Shown piece after piece: positions 21,283 to 34,691 of a stretch of 64,000 nt of DNA. The notes under the pieces were generated by a model. That model had not been told where the DNA came from, ran no database searches, and saw only the letters and a list, made by a program, of their open reading frames with translations. Each line of letters begins with the position of its first letter. The first letter of the stretch is position 1. Location of the stretch: NCBI RefSeq assembly GCF_023343835.1, contig NC_064443.1:11780001-11844000 (forward strand), read 5' to 3'. A program made the translations under genes and the position numbers. This stretch comes from Lagopus muta. Taxonomy: Eukaryota; Chordata; Aves; Galliformes; Phasianidae.

Positions 21283-24200
21283 TGACGCTGGAAGACAAGA
21301 GAGGTGTTGGCGGGTGGGGTGCACCCATGGGAGCCCACCTGTGCTCTGCTCACCTGGGTGAGAGCAGCTGTGCTGGGGTGCTTGGTGCACCTTTAGAAAA
21401 TATTTGCTTTGAAGAGACACGTATTAATTAGATCACTTCTAAATGACTTGCCAGCCACTCGCTTCTGTGGATGCAGCAGTTGATGCCAAGGACTAATTAG
21501 TGTAAGATCAGCTGAGCCGGAGCTAACAGCAGGAGCAGGGCTGGAGCTGCAGGACTTGGGGGTCCTGGGAAGTGCTGCTGTGGCTGACATGTCTCATCAG
21601 CGTTGGGTTTTGCTGATACTCTGCTGCCCTAAAAGTCAGGATTCTTCCCAATGCTAAGGAAAGCGTAGTTCACATGTGCAGCCCAGGATCACACTGTAAT
21701 AATTTGTGTTCTGGATGTAGGAACAAGGGCCCATTCTTTTCTAAGCAGTGACAGGTTGGATTTCAGGTAAACCACAGGGCAAGCTCACTGCTGTCATTTC
21801 CCAAGTGCTCTACATCTCACCTTTATAAAAAAGCCCACACAAAAGGAGTGCAAAGCACAAATTTTAAGACAAGCTGCATTCTGTGGGCTGTGCTTTAAGT
21901 GCAGAGTGCAGTTGTGATGGCTGCAATTATGCCAGGGCATGGCCCTCATGGGAAGAGCCATTCATTCCTGAGGACTCACTCAATGAATATGGGAGTTCAG
22001 TGGCAAGAACAAAAAGTACCAGAAAAAGAGTGTAGGCAGCTTCAAGTGCTCTGTTATTACAGTATTTTGGGGTACCTAATGGGAAGGCGTACGGGTTGAG
22101 GGAGCAGCAAGGAAAACAGCTTTTGTTCAGTAATGCTGTCTCCCTCTCTTATCGCAGTCTCATGTACAAAAGGAATAAAATCCTTTTAAAAGAGAAATCA
22201 ATAAAATGAAAAAAAGAAAGCAAGTAAAAGGCTGGGTCATTCTTTTATAGGCAGTAAGTACTCTGCGAATGTAAAGTGGATTGCAATCAAACAGAATTGT
22301 GTAAGAAATCATACTGCTGAAGAAATGATTCAGTATCAAACAACTTTGCATTGAATGTTAATGTGGGCAGTGCCCTGCTGCTCTGGGAACAAAGGAAAAC
22401 AGATTGGAGTCCGTGAAGAGTGTAATTGGGGTGAATGGTTCGGTACATATTCAAAGGGCGTGGGGAAGCAGAGGTTTCCTGTACCAGATTGTTTTCCTCC
22501 AGGATGGCAAGTGCTGTTGGTGAGGGAAGGAGCTGAGCGCTGAGGCTGCACCTTGCCCTGCTTGTGGTTACGTGGGGTGAAGGCAGTGCAGTCTGATGGC
22601 TGATTGCTGCTCAATGAAAGCTGGTTTTGAACTGTGGAAAGTGCATTGGGTGTTCACTGGGGTTACATTGCTGGAGTCTGTAATTCTACTTTGTCCCTTT
22701 TCTGGGGGTCTTGTTTTCCATGGGAAAAGAGGCGAGCAAAAGGCAAGAAAGGAAGGTACAAAAGCAAAGTGTTGTTTTGCTGTCAGTGAAATGGGCGAGC
22801 TCCCCTTTCCCATGGCAAAGCAGTGGCTTTATTCTGCAAACAAAAAAAGGAACTTCAAAGAGCACCGGGTGTTTTCAGTGAGAGCACCGCTTGCAGGCTG
22901 TGCTACAGGAGGCGATCTGGGAAGGAACCACAAACCTCTTGACAGGAACCCCACTTTAAATCTTCACAACACATTCGTGTGGAAGAATTCAAGGAATGTC
23001 TGCATTTGCATTGAGGGTAAAAAGAAAAATGAGGCCTGGAGCACCGCTTGGGGTTATGTTGGGAGTAAGGCCGGGGCATTCTTTCTGCTACAGGCTGGCA
23101 GAGAGGGATCCTGGGCAAAATGCTTCTCTCACAGTAGATCTGTCATCTTCAAGACACATTGTAATTCATGCCCATGTATAGGGAGACAGACTGCTATCAG
23201 GCTGCGCTTTGTCATTATTTATGGTGCCAGCAGTGTAAATCAGGGCAGGTCTCTGCGGAGGATTTACAGCAGGATGTCTGGTTTTGCATGATTCGGCCAT
23301 AGATCAATGAACAAGCGTCAGCTCCGGCACCTCCTGGGCCACTGCCATAAATCCATACAGACATAGGTGCCAGGCAGTTTTATATTGTTCTTGGCAAGAT
23401 ATAAACAAAAAAATGCATGTGCGTTCTGACATCCTCAGCTGTACTCGGAAAGACAGTGTGACCTTTCAGACAGATCTGCTTTGGACTGTTGCTTTTCAAA
23501 AGTAGCTGTGTTTGCTTCAACATATTCAGCCTTTTGCTTGCTCTTAAATATTTTCCCTTTCCACGTTTCTAGGAGCCTGAAGCTCGCTAGGAAAGCTGTG
23601 TTTCCGTGTGAATTGTGTGTACACACAGAGCAGGAGTGCCTGGACCAGGGGGCTGAGGCTGCTGGTGGATATTGGGATGAGCTCCCTGCCTTCCTCTGCC
23701 CCATGGGAAACCCCTTTGGAAGGGCTCAGCTCTCAGGGCTGCTGGAGTCCTACTGCCCCCACCCAGGCATAGGGCTGCCTCGAGGAGAAAAATGACTTTT
23801 TAATAGCTTGGTTTGCTCTGACTTCAAGCAAAGCTCAAATTCCTGGAAATCCGTATAAATCCTGGGGGACTTTTGGTAAAATTGCAAGTCTGCAATCCTT
23901 GCCCAAATTGCTCAGTCCCAATCTTTTGAGAAGAAGAAAATCTGTTTTGGAATGACATCAATTGCCTTGGGGCTGTAGGAGGTGCCCTCTGTAGAGCATT
24001 TATGTTGAGTTTCACAGCTTTGTCCATGCATGTGGGGCTGTTCCTCTGCACGGCAGCCACGCAGCCTGCACTGCTCCCACTGCTGGGATGAAAATAATGC
24101 CCACGAGTTCTGTAAGGAGATTATAGGGCCGGGCAGGCAGGTAAACGGGGCGCTGCTCTGGCTGCCCAGCTTCAGCTGCCCTTCCTGAGGGGAAAGCGCT

Positions 24201-24512
24201 AAAGGGATCAGAAGGAAAATGGAGTGTTTTCAGTCAAAGTGTGGCAGACCTTTATTTCTGCTGAGAACTGATTTCCTGACAGGAGCATCTGGGGAGAGGT
24301 TTTTCAGGAACTGCATGAAATGATCAAACTGCTCTTGTTAAAAATACTTTATGGGAGTCCCTTTCTGGGCAGAGAATGAAACCTCTGTGAAATGTCATCC
24401 CTGTACAGATGGGCACAGGGCTTTGCTCTGGGAATGGCAGCTAGGGTCAGAGAGGCACTGCTTGTAATTCTGTGTAACCTGGTGCTTGGAGGGAGAGATG
24501 AAACAGGGGAGA

Positions 24513-24745
24513 ATCACATAATCATAGAATCATTAAGGTTGGAGAAGACCACTAAGATCACCAAGTCCAACCACCAACCCACCTCCACCATGCCCATAAC
24601 CACATCCCTCAGTGCCACATCTCCACAGTCCTCAAACACCTCCCCAGGTGTCCCCCATGGACAGTGACCCCCCCACTCCCTGGGCAGTATGTGCCAGTGC
24701 ATCATCACTATTTCTGAGAAGAAATTGTTCCTAATACCCAACCAA
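24513..24745 (-). mobile_element. CR1 LINE 3' fragment
   Basis: Reads on the plus strand as the reverse complement of CR1: an ATCATAGAATCATTAAGG start, then a block like GACCACTAAGATCACCAAG, CCAACCACCAACCC, CAGTGCCACATCTCCAC and ending near AGAAGAAATTGTTCCTAATA. Low divergence from the galliform CR1 pattern and very similar to the copy at 35082-35275, so comparatively young. It is 5' truncated, as usual for CR1. Confidence 0.92.
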
Positions 24746-27589
24746 AATGCAGATTTACAACTCACAGCCCTGGCTCTGAGTTTGTAAGGCCACTGAGTTG
24801 AGGTTTTGTGGGCAGAATTGGCCACTGGGAGAAGAGCCTCTGGTTTCTGAGTGCCTGGCATTTGTTTGTGAATACATATTTTCAGGGAAGCAGCAGATTA
24901 ATGATGGGCTGCTGAACAGAGCTGGGCACACACATCCCATAGGGAAGGAGACTGCAAACCACCGTACTTAACACAGGTTGCCCAAGCAGGTTTAAAGCTA
25001 CCTGCACAAGTAATCAGAGCTGTGCCATAATATGAGTTTAAAAGCCTCATCTCACCTGAAATCAGTGATTTTTTAAAATGAAACTCCAAACAAAACTTTC
25101 TCAACATCCCTACATTGTGCTGCATCAGCAGCTCAGCAGCGTTGCGTCCCAGGGGCCTGGCATGCTCCTTTTGCTTGTCACCGGACAGCCACGTCATCCA
25201 TCAGAGATAAGCATGGTCCGGAATGGAAGCAAAGAGCCTTTGTCTGCTTTTAATCTAGGGTTTTGAATAATTAAGCAGGCCGAATTCTGGTATTTATAAT
25301 GCAATGAGGCAAATGTAATTTGATGTGGCCGCTGTGGGAAACGTGTCCCAGCCGTGAGGTCACTCCTTGGAGCATTGGGTGCCGAAAGCCAGAAATAAAC
25401 CCCATGGGGTCAGAAAGGGAAAGAACCACAGTGGAGCCTGCAAGTCTCTGCCCTGCCCTCTCTTCTAGCTGAAGGTTGGCATGTTGGTTAATGATTTCAT
25501 TTAATCACCTTGGACTGTGGTAAGCAAGGTGCTGGAGCTGGGATCCCGCTGTTAACAATTACCAGGGACGCCCACCCTCTGAGCAGCATGTGGAGCAACT
25601 CAATTTGTTTTGTTAAGCAATGACAGATGCTCAACAGTCCTTGCTAATCACAAACTTATTTTTAATATATCATCAAATGTTTGCCGTGTGCCTTTCCCTA
25701 TGTGGAGACACGTATCAATCATTAATAAATGTTTTAAGGTAGCTCAAAGGGATTTTCTGGAATGCAGAGTAAATCATTTCCCGTTCAGCTGCGGCTACAT
25801 CAGCAGTACCCCCTGTCCCACCTAACTCCTTTCTAAGAACATCAAATTTTGCCATGCATTGGTTTAGGGAATATCTTGTGGGATATGGGTCTGTTTTCTG
25901 GGCAGCACTAAAGTGCTATGGAAACCTAATACATCCCAAACTAAACTTAAAGCAGGGTCCAGAGACACCTGTGCACAAATAGGGGTGCGGTGCAGAACCC
26001 CGTGGGGCTCAGCAGTCCCTGCCCAAGGCAGAGAGGGGACATGGGGATGTGGGGACACAGGGATGTGGGGGCCCTTTGCTTACCTGATTTCTGCAGTGTG
26101 CCCCTGGGGAGCCCAGGGGCCCCGTGCTGCCCTGTGTCCCATGACATGGGGCCAGGTGGCCGCTTCTGCCTTCTGTGCTTGCTCTGCTGGCCTTTGGGTC
26201 TGTGAGGCTCCCCGGCTCCTGCCTGGTTTCTCCAGTGGGGTGAGGATGGAGGCTCACATGGATGCCACCTCCCTGCCGCCCCACGGGGACCCCGTAGACC
26301 CCAAAAGTTGCTCCCTTTGCTCTTCACTGCTGGCTGATGTTTCCGCAGAAAATCAATAAGCCAGTGGGTTTTCTCACCCCCGCAAAGAGAAGAGCTCTTG
26401 GTGTGCACAGCCACAGAGGGGTTGTGCCCCTGCTCCACAGAAGGCGATTTCTCCTGAGTGTGCCTTAAACCACGCTCCCGGAGAAATCAGATCGGCCCAG
26501 AGGAAGCCGCACGCCCACTCTCTTTAGCAAAGCACTGCAACAGCAAAGCCCGGCACCAGGGCAACCGCTCGTGTTATCGTGATCGTTCCCGGCACGTTGC
26601 GACACCACTGCGCCAGCACCCCAGCACCGCGCCGTCCTGGGGGCAAGAGCACGGGGGGAGTGTGGGGCTGGGAGCAGCCTGGCCTGTGCCCAGGGGCTGT
26701 CCTGGCACCAGGGGATGCGGAGATGGAGGAGAGGAGTGGAAGTGGCCCAGCAGCCTCCTTGGGCTCTTGGTGGCTGCTGGTGCTGCCCTTTGCCCCATGC
26801 CAGGCTTGAAGATGCTCACTGGTCCTGGGAGGTGGGCAGGGATGAGGTAAATCCATTTCCATTCAGACAGAAGGGACAAGGAAAGTGGGGGCACTACCAG
26901 TTGTGGGGAAGGATGCTCCCAACCCCATGAAGAAAGAGGCCAGGGTCCTCATTCCCTCATTTCCACCTCTCCACGTTTTGCTCCTCTCCATGCCCCACTG
27001 CTGTCCCCCATCCCAGCTGTGTTTTCCAGCCAATGGCTCAGTGATGCTGGATTCCTCTCTGCTCACTCTGCAGATCCTCACTCACCTGAACTGCCACCTG
27101 TGGGCCTCCTGCTGCTGCTGGCACATCGGGGCTGGAGGGAATATTCCTTCTGGAAGAGAGGAGAGGAGGGAATGGGCAAGGACTGTGCAGGTTTTGCCCT
27201 ATAACAGAGGATGAGATGGAGAGCTGGTGGTTCCGGCACCTCTGACATCACTCCAGCACCTCTCTGACACGGCTCCAGCATGCCACCCAACAGCCATGGT
27301 CCTCAGTGCCATGCCAGGCTTTAACTCATAGAGTGCTCGGCTCCTCTGGCCCTGCTGGGCTGTGTTGCTATTAAATCTCCATTCCCAGATCTGAGTGGGA
27401 GGGAGCACCTCTGCCAGCTTTACTCAGGTTCCCAAACCTGGGCAAATGCAATGGGGACTGTGGTGGTGACCATTTCAAGGCAGTCAGTGGGTTTAAACGC
27501 AGTAAAGCAATATAAATAGTAGGTAGTCTCGCTTTGTATTTTATTGGTCTGTTACTCCCCATATTTCAGTGCATCTCCCCTGACATTAG

Positions 27590-27681
27590 GGATGTTAGTG
27601 GGCACAGTGCTGATGGGTTGATGGTTGGACCAGATGATCTCAATGGTCTTTTCCAAACTTGATGATTCTATGATTCTGTGA
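27590..27681 (+). mobile_element. CR1 LINE 3' end
   Basis: Short 5'-truncated copy ending GATGATCTCAATGGTC then TTTTCCAAACTTGATGATTC and the terminal TATGATTCTGTG octamer-like tail, which is diagnostic for CR1. Confidence 0.85.
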
Positions 27682-30600
27682 CTCCAATGCATGTCAGAGA
27701 GCTCCTGCATCAATTTATGGAGGCATTTCTTCCTGTGGAGGCTGCCTTGAACTTCCGGCTCTGGGAAGGAATCGTGCTCTCCAGCTCCAGCTCCTGCAGC
27801 TTAAGACCATCAACCCTGAACAAACCATTGATTAGTGGTCCTGCACATGGGTGCTCTGATAGCTGGATGGCTGGGGATTTGGGGTCATGTTTGTGCTGTG
27901 CTGAAAGCAGTTATAGAAAGGAACCATCATCTTGGAAAGGGAGCGGAGAGTGGCTTCAGATACGCTAAGATGGATACAAGTGCCATTAAGATGCAGCACC
28001 ACAGCATTGATCTTGCACAGTAACAAAAGTCTGAGCTAATGAATGAGGCAAGAAATTGCTACAGTCAGATGGTGGCAATAAAGAGGTATTTGCATGTGCA
28101 AATTGCCACCCAGACTGAGAACTGATCAGAGTCTGCCCTGAAGAAGCAGCAGCAGGGCTGGAGGTTGCCCAACTTGTGGGACAGGGTGCTCAGAGCTTGA
28201 CTACAAGCTGCAACATGGTGAGCTACAGCCAACACATCTTAGTGTTTCAATGGTAGTTGATTGAACTATTGCTCAGCCCAGAGGCTTTGAAGGAAGTTGT
28301 GATGACCTGCAACTTGCTGCCAGATCAAAGCCAGCATTTCTGTGTGTGATGAAGCCACAGTACATGAGATCTAGAGGTTATCTACATTGCATCTAGTAGC
28401 TTCATTCTATAAACCCCAAACACCTCTGCTCACTGTTCACAGTGCTCCATGTGAAAATGTCACTGACACGCTCCTGAACACGGAGGTTGTGTAAACTGTT
28501 GCCCAAATCTCACAGCTTATTGCTGAATTCTGCTCTATCTGTGCTCATTTGCAGCAGCTGGGAGCAATCCAGAACTCGGTGAAATCATCCACTGGAAGAA
28601 AGTTCTGAGGATTAGTGAGACTTTTTCCCATCTGTGATGTAAACGTACAGCAATCTGCTGGGCTGACTGTTTGCTGCAGTCTCTGCCAAGCTGGTGCACA
28701 TGCTTGCTGGGATGATCCCACTTGCTTTTTAAGGAGAAACACTGAGAAAATGGGCAAAGTGTCCCAACTTAGCATGGCTTCTGCCTCCCATTGGATGTGG
28801 TTTGGGCTCTTCTGTCTCAAGGGCATAGTGATGATCGGTGAGGAGTTTGGCTCTGCCCATTCTCTGCCCACCTCACAGTGGCACAGCACCATTTTGCAAT
28901 TGGGAGCAGCTGTGGCATCGTGCAGAGGGATGTGGCTGCCATGCAGGGTCCCCGTGCTGCAGCCTGACTACCCCTCATAGGGACCCAGTGTTGCTTCAAG
29001 GCGGTGCAGGATGCAGGAGTGATGTGGGACAGCCCAAACCCTAATCCTGTTCCCTTCTTCAAGTGGGCACACACCTGCCTGCAGGTGCTTGGGTTCATCA
29101 CCCTGAGCTTGTGTTACTCCTTGTCCCTGCCCATGGTCGTTCTCACTATCATGTTGCAAAGGGCTTTAAGAAAGATCGAATTCTTGGTGTTATGTTTCAT
29201 TCTTGTTGTTTTGACCTCCACAAATCTGCAGGGGCAAGCAGCCACCTCGGGGGTGCCAGGCACTCTCAGTCTGTGGCTTTGGGCATGCAGAGGGGGCCGG
29301 GCTGTGTCCTGCTGTGCCCATGCAGCTCCAGGGGTGCACTGGGCCGGTGGCCACTCTGTGCTGAGTCAAGTGGAAAATTGTGAATGCTTCATGTAGAGCT
29401 TTTATTCATAAAGTTGTCTGTTATTCATAAAGACAACAGCATTGGACAGGGATGAGCGCTGTACTGACCTCTGTGTGGCTTTGTCACAAACACCACTGGT
29501 GGTCGGGCAGCAACACAGCCCTCCTGCAGGGCACGATGGGGAATGGGGACCGACTTCATGCGCTGCTCAAAGAGATCCCAGTTCTCACCCTGCACTATGT
29601 TGGCAATACCAACATCAACCGCCCAAGCATTGCTAGCAGCGGGTGGGAGGTTGCAGTGGGTGAGCAATGATTTTAACCTGTCTCAGGAGCTTGTCTTCAC
29701 CCGGCGCTTTAGGGTTGGTAGTGCTGATGCTATTTCTGCTATTTCTAGGGATGCCGCTGCCTGCACGGGAAGAGCATCACTCAGTGGCACAATGGGCTCT
29801 GGCAGCTGCGGAACAAATTGCTGTCATGCTGCAGAGAGACCATTAAGGAACACTGAAGGGCCTTGAAGGATGAGCTTTGCAGAAAGTGAGGCTTGTGGCA
29901 CATGAGTGATAGGGACAGCATTTATTCCATGCATTGTGCCGACAGCCTAGAAGCTCAGTGTCACATAAAGAGACTGCATGAAAGTAGGGAAAATGATGTT
30001 TATAACGTGCAGGGCAGGAGGAAAAGGGCTGCAAGGGACGGGGTTTGGCTGCAAATGGAGGAAGCAGCAGAGAAGTGAAGCATCCCCACTAGGGCAGGGA
30101 TTTTGTGAAGGCAGCAGGTGCACTGGAGCGAACCCACAGAGCAGAGGGCAGCAGCAAAGCAGTGAAGCCTTTAATTTCTTTAGTTCATTTCTATTTGGGG
30201 ACTGCTGAGCCATCCCCAACCTGGCAGCTGCTGCGTGGCCATGCAGTGATTTCCATGCTCTCCCTACAGGTGCATTGGGCACTGTGCTTTGGGACAAGGG
30301 AGCACTGTGGATCCCAACTGCCATTTGGGTTTGGATGTGCTCCCATGGCCAGTGCCACAAAACCATGTTGTGGGGCTGCTTCTCCAGCCTTGTATCATCA
30401 GTGTCACTGTGCCAGGATGGCACCATGCTGGCCCTGCTGAGGCCATTTCCTCTGTGTGCTCTGCAGCCCTGGCATGGAGCAGCCCTTTCCCTTCCCATTG
30501 CCTCTCTTCTGCCAGCCACAGACACAGTGCCTCTTGTTTGCCTTATTCCATCCTGCACTTTCCACTATAAGGGCCCAGGATTTTTGTAGTTGGGGTAAGG

Positions 30601-33600
30601 GTTTCCAAGCTCTTGAATGGCAAGAGCCAGCTTTTTCATCCTGTAGAGCTTTCATCTAACACTATGGACTTTTAAAATCTCCTTTTAACATTGCCCTGGC
30701 ATTGCATCACTGTTCCCTGTCAGACGGGTTCTGCAGATGGTACTGAGTGTGGTGCCAGCTGTGTGCCCATGTGGTGAGGTTGCTTTGGGTCTCACCTGCT
30801 TGGGGTTGGTCACACTGCTCAGTGCTCAGCCCTGGCTGCCTGTCCCATTCCCATGGAGAAACTCAGTGTGGGCACCAGGTGCTGCTGTGCTGAACAAGGG
30901 CCACGGCCAGCACTGGCATTCTGCCTCTTGTTGTTTTCACCCAGCAGCAGAGCAAAGCTCTCCTAATCTCAGCTCATCTGACATTAGTGCAAAGTGACAC
31001 TCTTGGGAATTTGGGGACAGAAGAACTTTCCCTGGGGAAATGGCTGCGGTGCAAACCCTGGTGCTGTTTTTGTGTGATTGTTGGAAGGGTTTCTTTCAGG
31101 GGCTGATGCTATGCGGAGCAGTGAGGATCTGTGAGCAGGGAACCCTGGGCTGGCTCTGGTCCTTGCCTTATAGCACAGGGCTCCGGGCAAAGCCCCATGT
31201 CCTGCTGTCAGTGCTGATGCCAGAGGAGGTTTATGGGAGCAGCTGCAGCCTTTGAAAGCAGCCATGTCCTTGGAACCCCGCTGGCAGCCTTTCCAGCCCC
31301 TTTTGTTGTGGAGCAGAGCATTGCCTTGCACTCCACATCCCTGCTGCTGACCCTTGGATGCTGCTCTGCTCTGAGCCTGGCAGGGGCTCAGCTGAGACTG
31401 CTGACAGGCAGCACTGGCGTGCAGTGCAGAGCCCTCCTCCTGCTCCCATGTATCCCCAGAGCTGTGCCCGGTAGTGCCCTGTGCTGCTTTCTTGCAGGGG
31501 CTGTAGGGGAAGCAGAGCTCTGCTGCCCACCCCATGCACCCTCCCTTAGGTAAAGCACTGAGCCATGAGCCCTGCTGGCAGCGCTCTGCTTGGAGAGAGG
31601 GAGCGGCAACAGAGCTGCCCCAGAGCCATCAGGAGGATGGCACAGATGGGTGGGAGCACTGAGTTCCAAGCCAAGGCTGACATAACCAGCTTATTGCCCC
31701 GGCCTCAATAATGCCATGCACATGTGCACGGATGAAGATCAGATGCCAGTTTTGGGTCACTGGGCGCTGCTTGGGCGTAATTGGGGTTCTAGCCCAGCTC
31801 TTTTTTGAGGGATTTTCATTTAAATTTCATTTTAACTTTCTGATAGAGGGTGAAAGGAGGGTGTGGAAGTTTGGATTCCTTGAAGCTTGATACTGGACAG
31901 GGGGAAAGCAGGAGGACCTTCGTGGTATTGCTCCTGACAAATTGAAAATGCATTCTTAAAGCGTTCTGTAAGCCGAGTAGCTTTATGCGGGTCAGGAACT
32001 CAGACAGCCCTTCTGTTTTTCCTGACCTACTGGAGGGAGCTGGAAGGGGAGCTGTGGAAGAGCTGACACCAGAGCAGGGCAGCCCGACCACATGGTGGTG
32101 ACATATCTCCAGGCAAAGTGACACCCAATGACTTCCACAGCACAGCCACCTCCAGCACCTCTGAGTGGCTCAGGGCCTCTCAGCACTGCTCCCTTCAGAG
32201 CTCTATGGCTGCTCTCCTAAGGGATGTGTGCTTGTCATCGCGTGCTGTGGGGTGGTGGCTCACCCCGGCTTCCATCAGCTGGGAGCAAGGAAGTGATGAT
32301 GGGCAGTGGGGACCAAACCTGGGTGCAAGCTTAGTGCTACAACTTGCTCTGCAAGGCTGACGTTTCTCCCCATCACCTCCTTGCTGTCCCCAGAGGCCCA
32401 GCAGGGCCCCAGCACTGAACCATCAGGTGGCACTACTTAAGAGCGGCTCAGTCCCACTATAATCCCCTTCTGCTGTCACCACCTGTAGCACACGGCGAGC
32501 AAAACAAGCCCCACGTGAGCAAATAGTGCCCTCTCCCCAAACCCCCCATTCTTCCCGCACCCACATACCTTCTTCCCATGCGCTCCTCCCATTGTTCAGG
32601 ACTTCGGCTGTGCCCCACTGGCACCGTCCCTGCTATGCCCGTGGGTTCTGGCGGCCACGCAGCTCCCGGTGCCCTCTCTGTCCCCACGGGGAGAGGCGGG
32701 TGAGCTCCAGCCTGTTTGCAGTGGGGCCGGCCGGGAGGGTTCCCTTCTCCTCCCTTCTCCCAGCACGTGGAGAACTCATTTTCTTCGTGCACCTCACGGC
32801 TGGCGCGCACCCAGGCTCTGCCCGGGCACAAAGGCAGCTTTCATGCTGCGGATGCCCGGTTTCTAAGCCGGGCTCCGTATTTTGAGAGGCTGTGGAAGAT
32901 TACAGTAATTGCACTTGACAGGGCAAGATGTCACAGGACGCGGATTCGCTCAGCTGCGGGGCCCCAGCACCCAGCAGTCCTCGCTTGTGGCATCCTTTCT
33001 GGCTTGTTCTCTGGTGCTTTGCTGAAATAAATTGTTACCCCAAAATAAGGCAGGACAGCCCCTGAGACCCGGCTCTGCAGCAGCGCTGGATTTTGCAGAT
33101 CTGATCCTGTGGATGCCCCCAGGGGCTGCAGCCACCGCTCTGGGCAGAGCTCGGGGTCTGCGCAAGTTGGGAACACCATACTGCGACTGAGTGTGCTCAC
33201 CCAGGTAGGCACTGTCTGCATCTCTGCACCTTCCAAAGCAGTGGGGAGATGGAAAAACAACCTCATGTGGGGCTTGCTGTCCATCAGCCATCACCCTTAA
33301 TTAGCAAATTAAATTTTCTAAGTAATCGTGGCACTTGAAGCCGTATTTATGACTCCCAGTAAAATGTGGGATTTTTGATTTATTTTTCAGGCTGCAGTAA
33401 CTTGGGGAGGAAGCTCTGGCTGTGCAGTGAGGTCACGCAGGAGCTGCACTTCAGCTCTCCCTATTGATCCAAAACTGCATGTGCCTCTGTAACACTTAGT
33501 AATGGGTCAGATCCCTTTATAGCTGCCTGTAGCATGCTGAGACATACATTTCCTTTGGAAAGGCTTCTGGCGTTAAGTCAAAACAATACAGATTGCAATG

Positions 33601-34691
33601 GGCCAGGAAGAGTTTCCCGAAGCCAAACGGGGCTAGTTGTTTTTCCCCTCTGTAGCTGCTGCTGGGTGCTGCTTTCCCCTTTGCAAAAGCCTTTACGGGT
33701 CCCAGGCTGTTTTCAGTTTGGCTTACAAGCGAATCCAGATCCTTTGAGGGGGCTTAAAATAGTTGGCATATTTCTGCTGGCGGTGCAGCAGGGTGTGTGG
33801 CGCGAGGGCTGTTGTGTCTGCTGCGCTGTGCTGGTGCTCATTGCTGCTGCCCTGTGGGTGATTCAGTGCCCGGGATTAACGGCTGCTGCTGCAGCAGATT
33901 TAGGGATCGATGTATGGCAGGGGCTTCCCGCAGCATGGTCAGGTGCACGCTAAGAGTGCAGGAGGATAAGCTTGGATAAAATACCACAGCTAGCAGGGAA
34001 TTCCTCTGCGTTGGCTGCCTGGGGTTTTTGCTTTGGGTTTTTCCTTCTTTAGGGAAAATCTGCCATCTTGCTGGTTTGGGATGGAGGCATTGGGTTATGG
34101 TGTTGTCTTGATCTTTGGAGGATTTAGCTTGGATTTAACCCAGAAAAAGAGCAACAAGGTGGGCAAATGTGCTTTATCTGCACACACTGGCCAGCAAGCC
34201 ACCACCGTGGCCTTATTGTGGCTATAGAGAACCCCCATGTCTGTGGGCAGGGGACAGCCATGTGTGGTGCTGTGACAGAGGATGGGAAACACAGCTGGTG
34301 GCAGAGGGGTTGGCAATGCCAGGCCTGTGGGGAAAAGCCTGGATTACGCTCAAAAGCAGAAGGAAGGAGGTATTGCTTTATAATTAAGTATATTATTTAA
34401 GAAACAACTAGAAAATGCTTGGTTTGAAGATAAAAAAATAAAATGCCCCACATCAACGCATAGCCATGGACTAGGGCAGCTTGGCTGGAGCATGGCTGGG
34501 TGCTTGCTCACCTGCATGATGCAGCTGCTCTGAGCACCGCGTGTCCCCACAGCAGAATGCCAGTCTCTGGGATCCAGCAGCCACCACCAGCCTCGTGTGG
34601 CCGGGCCGGGGGCTTGCTCGGTCCAGGGGGGGTTGGTGTCCACATAGACCTGGCTTGTGCTCCATGCAGGTGTGCTGCCAGAGTGTCCCTT

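Larger units (their letters stand above)
21288..34691. other. FAM107A upstream introns / intergenic space to FAM3D
   Basis: About 13.4 kb without a recognised coding exon. It is GC-rich, so many chance open frames occur on both strands. It should contain the non-coding first exon(s) of FAM107A and the FAM3D 3' UTR. CpG-bearing islets at about 26450-26660 and 32640-32960 are possible promoter sites. Two CR1 pieces lie at 24513-24745 and 27590-27681. The longest open frame in the window (22596-23291, plus strand) is here and is discussed as a finding, not annotated as a gene. Confidence 0.6.

Noticed and set aside
29947-31535. Minus-strand open frames of 203 and 183 codons
   Set aside because: GC-rich DNA with overlapping open frames on both strands, low-complexity composition and no family resemblance.
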